Assembly (NCBI GenBank): GCA_937129345.1
Contig: CAKZMZ010000513.1
Coordinates: 1 to 32,243 of the forward strand
Source of the DNA: an uncultured Thalassovita sp.
GTDB taxonomy: Bacteria; Bacteroidota; Bacteroidia; Cytophagales; Flammeovirgaceae
Length of the DNA: 32,243 nucleotides
Direction: 5' to 3'
The position numbers and the translations under genes were made by a program. Below the pieces are notes generated by a model, which worked only from the letters and a program-made list of their open reading frames with translations, searched no databases and was not told the DNA's origin. Of the stretch, positions 26,921 through 32,243 are shown in pieces. Numbering within the stretch: the stretch's first letter is position 1; every line of letters begins with the position of its first letter.

Positions 26921-27967
26921 ATGAAAGATATAAGAGTAACTTTACCTATCGTAAAGCAGGAAGGAATGCCTGTTCGCATCAGATTTGGACTAGATCACTT
27001 TGCTTGGGAAACCGCCAAAGGTATGGTGTACTATACCTTTAATAAATGGTTGATGGCCAGCACCATTATCTTAACATTTGCCTTGGTCTACATGATCAAA
27101 CACAAACCTGAAGAAATTACCCGAGTGTACAACCTCATCCATAAAGATGGTAAATTTTCAGATGCCTCAGGCAAGGTACATGAAGTGGAGTTTCCCATAC
27201 AATCTTTCTCAGAAATGCAAAATGTAGAGGGGAAACAGGGGCATGAGGCAAAACCCACCTCAGCGGTACGCTCTAGTTTTATGGAAGAAAAGCATCAATT
27301 GATTTACAGATACAAAACTTCCTTTGAGGTCAACAGAACTGAACAGCTGCCCATAGAAGCCCTGTTGCAACTCAATAAGGAAATAAGTGCGCTTTATCTT
27401 GAAAAAGTATTACCTACCGCTACTAAAGATACCAAAATATTGTCTTTTTTTAGCGATAACGAGTCAATTTATAAAATAGAAACCGCATTAATGGAGCAGG
27501 CAAAATACCATATTCCCGCTTCTATAAAATTGGCCTCTGCGGCTTTGGCCACCAATTATGGCCAAGAAGTTTTCAATAATAATTACTTTAACATTAGAGA
27601 TAAGGAGAACAAAAATACGGAGCGTATCGCAACAGAATACTTAACTAAAGAGCAGGTAATAAAGTATAAAAAATTCATTATCTCTCACGAACCTGTAAGA
27701 GCAGAACCTTCTTTGTTTGCCTGTAAAATTAGACAGACCTTTAAGGAATACTATTCACCTTGGGCATCTTTTAGAGACCATTCTCTTTACCTGACAAAAA
27801 ACAGAAGGTTTGCCCCACTCTTTACCTTAGGAAATAGCTATAAAAAGTGGGCGGCAAAACTGGGCAACCCTCTAAAAGGTGGCTTGGGCTACAGCACCGA
27901 TCCTAATTACAAAATAGCCATTGTTCAAATAATAGAAAAATTCCATCTTGATCTTTTAGACCACTGA
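26921..27967 (+). CDS. GH73-like glucosaminidase paralogue lacking the catalytic Glu
   Basis: This 348-residue protein has a short cytoplasmic N-terminus, one membrane helix (about residues 44-59) and a C-terminal glucosaminidase-type domain (about residues 180-345). Related domains cut N-acetylglucosaminyl bonds in peptidoglycan. The core block IPASIKLASAALATNYGQ aligns with the next gene's VPASIKLAQSALETGYG. The presumed catalytic Glu is replaced by Ala210 (GCC at 27548-27550). The rest of the fold is kept, including NNNYFNIRDK, WASFRDHSLYL and GLGYSTDPNYK. It is probably inactive and may bind glycan or help its paralogue. The two genes are tandem, 72 bp apart. Confidence 0.87.
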   Translation: MKDIRVTLPIVKQEGMPVRIRFGLDHFAWETAKGMVYYTFNKWLMASTIILTFALVYMIKHKPEEITRVYNLIHKDGKFSDASGKVHEVEFPIQSFSEMQNVEGKQGHEAKPTSAVRSSFMEEKHQLIYRYKTSFEVNRTEQLPIEALLQLNKEISALYLEKVLPTATKDTKILSFFSDNESIYKIETALMEQAKYHIPASIKLASAALATNYGQEVFNNNYFNIRDKENKNTERIATEYLTKEQVIKYKKFIISHEPVRAEPSLFACKIRQTFKEYYSPWASFRDHSLYLTKNRRFAPLFTLGNSYKKWAAKLGNPLKGGLGYSTDPNYKIAIVQIIEKFHLDLLDH

Positions 27968-28039
27968 TCCCCTATAATCCAACAAAGCACAAAATCATTC
28001 TTTACACATCTTTTTCATCTAATAAATGGAGCCAAGGTC

Positions 28040-29152
28040 ATGAAACCCCAACTTAGATTTAAACTTCCGCTAATTTCTTTTAGAAATAAACCTGTATTTT
28101 TTGGACTAAAAGGCAATGCATTTTATGGAGAATTTGACAATGGCAAGTCTATGTTTATTTTCCATAGCAATGTGCTCATAGCCATTATCTGCCTCATCCC
28201 TTTTATGATTCTTTTTTTTGGGGAAAGACCTCAGCACATTAAAAACGTATATACTTTGGTACAGGGTGATGTTGAACAACTCCCTAAGGGTTTTGAGTTT
28301 GAAGAATATGGCCCCAACTCCCAAAAGTTTAGAGAGGACAAACAAGCCCCACTTGCAGAGCCTGAAGAAGAACCCGATTTTCTTTTTGAAGAAGAGCTAG
28401 AAGCTGTTGAAAACGAGCTTTTTCACCAAACATCTTATCACGAGAGCAAGAGAGCACAATTTATCAAAGAGCGAGAGAAAATCATCTATCAATTTAAAAA
28501 GAAGTACAACATCTGGAAAAATGAAGAGATGAGCAATGAGATGCTTACCGCAATGAACAAGAAAATCTCTCAACTATTTATAAAAATTATTTTAGACCAA
28601 AGCAAGGTAGAAAAACATGTGTACCGCTTTTTTACTGATAATGAAGAATTATATAAAATTGAGACAGCTTTAATGGAACAGGCCAAATACCATGTGCCCG
28701 CTTCTATAAAATTGGCACAGTCGGCATTGGAAACAGGCTATGGCAAAAGAGTGATCAACAATAATTTTTTTGGCATAAAAGATAAAAAGGGCAATACCCC
28801 CCTGAGCATAACCACCGAATATTACAATGACCATGAGCTTAAAAGAAACCGAAGAAAAGTGATCTCTAAAAAGAAGGTCTTTAAAAATGGTAAATACTTT
28901 TGGCAGTGCAGGGTAAGAGACCATTTTATTTCTTACAATACCGCTTGGGAGTCTTTTAGAGACCATTCTAGATTTTTGCTTGAAAATGAACGCTACCACC
29001 CATTATTTACAGGCGGTAAAAATTACCAAGCCTGGGCAGATAAGATTGGTTCTACAAAATACGGTGGCGTTGGGTATGCCACTTCTCCACTGTATGGAAA
29101 ATTGTTAAAAGGCATTATCCGCAGGTATCACTTAGACTTGCTTGACTATTAA
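28040..29152 (+). CDS. Membrane-anchored GH73-like glucosaminidase
   Basis: This 370-residue paralogue of the preceding gene has the same layout: about 43 N-terminal residues, a membrane helix (about residues 44-60), an acidic stretch (EPEEEPDFLFEEELEAVE), and a C-terminal glucosaminidase domain. The active-site block VPASIKLAQSALETGYG keeps Glu231, matching the catalytic Glu of GH73 enzymes in the A-L-E-S/T-G-x-G motif. NNNFFGIKDKKG, AWESFRDHSRFL and GGVGYATSPLYG are also typical. It should cleave peptidoglycan glycan strands on the periplasmic side. The shared membrane topology and adjacency suggest the two act as a pair. The gene converges on the sigma-factor operon with 31 bp between. Confidence 0.9.
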   Translation: MKPQLRFKLPLISFRNKPVFFGLKGNAFYGEFDNGKSMFIFHSNVLIAIICLIPFMILFFGERPQHIKNVYTLVQGDVEQLPKGFEFEEYGPNSQKFREDKQAPLAEPEEEPDFLFEEELEAVENELFHQTSYHESKRAQFIKEREKIIYQFKKKYNIWKNEEMSNEMLTAMNKKISQLFIKIILDQSKVEKHVYRFFTDNEELYKIETALMEQAKYHVPASIKLAQSALETGYGKRVINNNFFGIKDKKGNTPLSITTEYYNDHELKRNRRKVISKKKVFKNGKYFWQCRVRDHFISYNTAWESFRDHSRFLLENERYHPLFTGGKNYQAWADKIGSTKYGGVGYATSPLYGKLLKGIIRRYHLDLLDY

Positions 29153-29183
29153 AGCTAATAAGAGTGCCAATAAAGCATAGGGC

Positions 29184-30686
29184 TCACCTTCCAAAATTAT
29201 ATCTCAGCCTTAATCCTGTAGAGTTGATAGGAATATTTTCTTGACCCATGCTTAAAATAGGTATGCTCCAAAATGGCTCAATGCCTACAGAGGAGTGCAA
29301 CCCAACGGCTTTCTCCATACCAACCGAAAGAGTAATGGTACTGAAAAGGTCTATATGCTCGAAGGCACCATAAGTTACTTCTTCGTTGACAATGCTTAGC
29401 TTTCTAATATTAGATTGCGTAGGCAATTGAAATTTCTCTTTTTCATACTCGTATCTTTCAGACAAATAAAAATAAGAAGAAGCCGCAGCACCTATATAAA
29501 AGCGCCTATTTACATTGGTAGAGATATAGTAATTTAGTTGAATGGGGATTTCTATGGCAGAGAGGTGCGCTGTGGTAGTTACAAGGTCTGTCATTTCTTG
29601 TGTGCTCTCTACAAAACTATTGATAGAGTTGGCACTAAAACCAGGAAAGGCGGCAGTAGAAAAAGATGCCTCGTCTTGTTGCCCAAACCTAGACTGATCG
29701 GGAAAAGCCTTTCCGTGCATCTGCTTAAAAATAAAGCCACTTGCAATTACGATTTTTTCACTCAGCGAATAATTTGCTGTGAAACCTAACCCAAAACCAA
29801 CTTCCCGATAGTTGTTTACTCTATTATTTTGGTTTAGAAAACCCTCTGCCAAAATGCTAAAATAAAACCTATCCAAACCTTTAATGCCTTTAGACATACC
29901 CATAGTCATGGGGACAAGGCTAGACTCGACTTTACCTACGCTATCTAAATAAAGTGGCTTATTTTTTAGTATGACATTTTCTGTGGCGAAATTATCAGTG
30001 GCGAAAATTTTGGAGCTTTTAGACTCTCGCAAAATGGATTCATCTTCGCTGTTTGCCGCCTCTTCTTGATTGGTTACAAAATTTCCGGAGGTATTTACAG
30101 TAGCAATATTTTCTTCTTCAGTAGCTGCACTTGTATTTACACTTTCCTTGTCTTCTATGCTTTCTCTAGTTGTGTCGCTTGTTTTTTCTACTTCAGTTTC
30201 ACTTATTTTCTTTTCTCGCAAGGCAAGCTGTTCCTTGCTTTTAATTTCTGAGTCTTTTGTATCGGTACTCTCGTTTACAAAACTATTGCGTTTTAAAACA
30301 GAAGCCGTTTGTAATTCTTTATTAGTATCGTCAGCTCTGGTATTTTCTTCATCATTTACATCTGCCAACATCTGTTGTTGACTGTTAAAGCCCGAGGAAT
30401 CTGCTCCACTTCTTAAATTACTCTTCTCTGTTTGCCTGCTGTTTACAACACTTTGATCCAATTCTCTCAATTGAGTGGTAAGTGTAGCATCGCCTAAAGG
30501 CAAATAAGCCAATGTAACCAAAAACAATGCAGTGCAAGCGGCCAAAATCCACCTAGAATAATTTTTTGGCGTTCTGCCGAGACGTTTCTGCATGTCGGCC
30601 CAATGCCCCGCATCATAAGGGGGCTCATAGGCTTCCATCTCTTGCCTTATTTTATCTGCAAGCCGCTTATCGAACTGTTCTTGCAT
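29184..30686 (-). CDS. Anti-sigma-like membrane protein with a beta-barrel-like C-terminus
   Basis: This 500-residue protein is encoded right after an ECF sigma factor and overlaps it by 20 bp. Residues 1-45 are cytoplasmic, charged and helical (DKRLADKIRQEMEAYEP, GHWADMQKRL). One membrane helix follows (about residues 46-64). About 190 residues of Ser/Thr/Glu/Asn/Lys-rich, probably disordered linker come next. The C-terminal 240 residues alternate in an outer-membrane-barrel-like pattern (VGFGLGFTANYSLSEKIVIASG, AAASSYFYLSERYE, GLRLRYNFGR) and end in an aromatic/charged strand. The position next to the sigma gene and the N-terminal layout suggest it holds the sigma factor at the inner membrane, with the distal end sensing the envelope. 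There is no zinc-binding anti-sigma motif. Role inferred. Confidence 0.75.
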   Translation of the reverse strand: MQEQFDKRLADKIRQEMEAYEPPYDAGHWADMQKRLGRTPKNYSRWILAACTALFLVTLAYLPLGDATLTTQLRELDQSVVNSRQTEKSNLRSGADSSGFNSQQQMLADVNDEENTRADDTNKELQTASVLKRNSFVNESTDTKDSEIKSKEQLALREKKISETEVEKTSDTTRESIEDKESVNTSAATEEENIATVNTSGNFVTNQEEAANSEDESILRESKSSKIFATDNFATENVILKNKPLYLDSVGKVESSLVPMTMGMSKGIKGLDRFYFSILAEGFLNQNNRVNNYREVGFGLGFTANYSLSEKIVIASGFIFKQMHGKAFPDQSRFGQQDEASFSTAAFPGFSANSINSFVESTQEMTDLVTTTAHLSAIEIPIQLNYYISTNVNRRFYIGAAASSYFYLSERYEYEKEKFQLPTQSNIRKLSIVNEEVTYGAFEHIDLFSTITLSVGMEKAVGLHSSVGIEPFWSIPILSMGQENIPINSTGLRLRYNFGR

Positions 30687-31293
30687 AATTTTTTTGATAT
30701 AAGTGTTTTACCATTTCCCTTAGTTTTTGCTTTGCCCTTGTTAGGTTTGAGCGCGAAGTACCTTCGGGAATATCCATCATTTCTCCTATTTCTTTGTGGG
30801 AATAACCTTCAATCTCGTAAAGGTTAAAAACCATTCTGTAGTGCGTGGGCAACTCCTGTAACAAATCCAAAATCTCTTCTGCCGTAAGTCTGTCTACTAT
30901 ATCAAAATCGTAGGTTTTCTCTTCTGCGGCGCTTATTTCAGAACTCTGCTGATACTTCTTATTTGCCCTGTAATAGTCTATAGAAGTGTTGATAACGATT
31001 CTTCTAAGCCAAGCCCTAAAAGAACGGCTAAAGTCGTATTTATCAAGTCGGGTAAAGACCTTAAAAAAGCTCTCGTTCAAAATTTCGGCAGATTCGTTTT
31101 TAGAATTGGAATAGCGCAAGGCCACAGACATAGCATACCCATAAAAGTGTTTGTACAACTTTTCTTGGGCAGATGCCTTATTCTTGAGGCAACCTTTTAA
31201 GATTGTGAGTTCTTTTTCTGTAAGCCCGTGCTGCAAAGTAGTCTCAGTATTTAATTCAATTTCCCAGTCACCCTTTAAAATCAATGCATCCAA
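30667..31293 (-). CDS. ECF-type RNA polymerase sigma factor
   Basis: This 208-residue protein has sigma-70 regions 2 and 4. Region 2 covers about residues 40-110 and includes AEILNESFFKVFTRLDKYD and SFRAWLRRIVINTSIDYYR. Region 4 covers about residues 140-190 and includes ELPTHYRMVFNLYEIEGYSHKEIGEMM and PEGTSRSNLTRAKQKLRE. ECF factors direct RNA polymerase to stress or envelope genes and are held by a membrane partner, here probably the overlapping downstream gene. No ATG fits the start: the first internal Met is inside region 2. TTG codons at 31293, 31284 or 31236 are the candidates. The last would start the protein near the usual ECF N-terminus. Confidence 0.93.
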   Translation of the reverse strand: MDALILKGDWEIELNTETTLQHGLTEKELTILKGCLKNKASAQEKLYKHFYGYAMSVALRYSNSKNESAEILNESFFKVFTRLDKYDFSRSFRAWLRRIVINTSIDYYRANKKYQQSSEISAAEEKTYDFDIVDRLTAEEILDLLQELPTHYRMVFNLYEIEGYSHKEIGEMMDIPEGTSRSNLTRAKQKLREMVKHLYQKNYARTVR

Positions 31294-31368
31294 AGTACTA
31301 CAAGTTACATGATTTCCGATTTACCCATCATTCTCTTTTGCCTTAAACCATATTTTATAAAAATTAAT

Positions 31369-31394
31369 TTGACACTAGCCTATCAACTTGACAC
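31369..31394 (-). repeat. GTGTCAA direct repeat upstream of the sigma gene
   Basis: The minus strand carries GTGTCAA twice, with starts 19 bp apart (31369-31375 and 31388-31394), about 75 bp before the TTG start of the sigma gene. It could be a binding site for regulation of this operon, including by the sigma factor itself, but this is untested and the units are short. Confidence 0.3.
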
Positions 31395-31659
31395 AAAAGG
31401 AATAATGTTTTAAAAGAGTACGCAAGCAATGCGGCCTATGCTGCAAAGGCATAAAGAATTTTTCTGTTATACTCTCGCTATAGCTTTTTAACATAAAACT
31501 AAAAGCATCTTTAACGATTCTTTCAACATCAAAAGTCAGCACTTACAAGCGCTATTCGAACGATTTGCAACATATTGATTTCTTTGGTGCCGCGTTTTTC
31601 GAAAAATAATTGTTTTGACAAAGAATTATTTTCTATGACCAACTTCTTTGCATTTGTGT

Positions 31660-31667
31660 TAAATTTG
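31660..31667 (+). promoter_or_regulatory. Candidate -7 box for the E2 gene
   Basis: TAAATTTG matches TAnnTTTG exactly, 25 bp before the E2 ATG, giving a leader of about 20 nt. No TTG lies 19-21 bp upstream. Confidence 0.45.
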
Positions 31668-31692
31668 CACGTAACACATAAATAACAACACT

Positions 31693-32243
31693 ATGAGTCA
31701 AGTAGAAATGGTTATGCCGAAAATGGGCGAGAGCGTCATGGAAGGTACCATACTGAAATGGTTAAAGCAAGTTGGAGACACCATAGAACAAGACGAGTCG
31801 GTATTAGAAGTAGCCACAGACAAGGTAGATACCGATGTGCCCGCACCATTTACTGGCGTATTGAAAAAAATCCTTGCCAATGAGGGCGATGTAGTTGAAG
31901 TAGACAAGCCTATAGCCATTATTGAAACCAAAGCCAATAACGAAAGCAATAAGGAAGCGAGCGAGACTGAAGACAAACAAGAAGAAGTTTTACAAGAACC
32001 CTTACTACAACAGCAGGAAGTTCAAGCCCAAGGCATTGTTTATCGGAATGGCGAAAAAGCCAATAATGGTTTTTATTCTCCATTGGTCATGAATATTGCC
32101 AAAAAGGAAAACATCAGTGCTTCAGAACTAGAAAAAATACCGGGTACAGGTAAAGAAAACAGACTTACCAAGCGCGATATCCTTGCTTTTATAGAAAACC
32201 GCGACCATGCCACGGCCATTATGACTGAAACGCCACCACCTAG
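31693..32243 (+). CDS. 2-oxo acid dehydrogenase E2 (dihydrolipoamide acyltransferase), 5' part
   Basis: E2 is the core of 2-oxo acid dehydrogenase complexes and carries acyl groups from E1 to coenzyme A on a lipoyl arm. The first 183 codons are in the window and the gene runs off the right edge. An N-terminal lipoyl domain (about residues 2-78) starts [20 protein letters not shown]. The lipoylated Lys44 lies in [14 protein letters not shown] Glu/Gln-rich linker ([17 protein letters not shown]) leads to a peripheral subunit-binding domain (about residues 131-166, [15 protein letters not shown] and [13 protein letters not shown]) that docks E1 or E3. The acyltransferase domain is outside the window, so whether it acts in the pyruvate, 2-oxoglutarate or branched-chain complex cannot be told. 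There is a single lipoyl domain. Confidence 0.94.
   Translation, partial: MSQVEMVMPKMGESVMEGTILKWLKQVGDTIEQDESVLEVATDKVDTDVPAPFTGVLKKILANEGDVVEVDKPIAIIETKANNESNKEASETEDKQEEVLQEPLLQQQEVQAQGIVYRNGEKANNGFYSPLVMNIAKKENISASELEKIPGTGKENRLTKRDILAFIENRDHATAIMTETPPP

Larger units (their letters stand above)
31294..31692. other. Divergent spacer of 399 bp before the E2 gene
   Basis: This spacer separates the sigma-factor operon (minus) from the E2 gene (plus). It contains the E2 -7 box at its right end and a GTGTCAA direct repeat on the sigma side. No protein or RNA gene is visible. Confidence 0.55.

Noticed and set aside
28026-28043. Five-codon frame whose stop overlaps the second glucosaminidase start (ATGA overlap)
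   Set aside because: It could be a coupled leader, but frames this short are common by chance and no other support exists.
31698-31976. 92-codon minus-strand frame at the right edge
   Set aside because: The plus strand here encodes the unmistakable lipoyl domain of an E2 protein.

Overview
The window looks like a chromosomal segment from a Bacteroidota bacterium, most likely of the Cytophagales. The supporting signs are an adjacent porU-porV pair of the type IX secretion system (T9SS), an ECF sigma factor next to a membrane-anchored partner with a beta-barrel-like end, Bacteroidota-type -7 boxes (TAnnTTTG) ahead of several genes, AT-rich spacers, and an RNase Y/ZapA gene cluster. No rRNA, tRNA, insertion sequence, prophage or CRISPR array was found. 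This is core and semi-core chromosome, not a mobile island. All genes are intact except the last, which is cut by the window edge.

Left part (1-13.2 kb, all minus strand). purA lies 4 bp downstream of a STAS-domain gene that starts at TTG. Next come aroE and an M16-like protein without the zinc-binding motif. A strong terminator separates them from porV and its upstream neighbour porU, the outer-membrane shuttle and sortase of the T9SS. An RND efflux permease and its membrane-fusion adaptor follow, with no outer-membrane channel gene beside them.

Middle (13.4-24 kb). A photolyase/cryptochrome-like flavoprotein with unusual flavin-site residues is followed by a 460-bp spacer holding four small hairpins. 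A plus-strand pair then encodes a secreted TPR protein and a secreted protein of unknown function. It converges on an Hpt phosphotransfer gene. After that, on the minus strand, come a six-LysM protein with a lysozyme-like region and no signal peptide, two tandem SGNH hydrolase-like exported proteins, and a tiny membrane protein.

Right part (24-32.2 kb). rny (RNase Y), zapA and a ZapB-like coiled-coil gene form a minus-strand cluster. Two tandem plus-strand paralogues encode membrane-anchored GH73-like glucosaminidases. The first has lost the presumed catalytic glutamate and the second keeps it. They converge on an ECF sigma factor operon whose second gene joins an anti-sigma-like inner-membrane segment to a long disordered linker and a barrel-like C-terminus. 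The window ends inside a 2-oxo acid dehydrogenase E2 gene.

Several genes concern the cell envelope: T9SS, efflux, peptidoglycan binding and cleavage, possible O-acyl modification, and division. The best candidates for undescribed biology are the active/inactive glucosaminidase pair, the leaderless LysM-lysozyme protein, the apparently envelope-spanning sigma partner, and the flavoprotein with an altered redox site.
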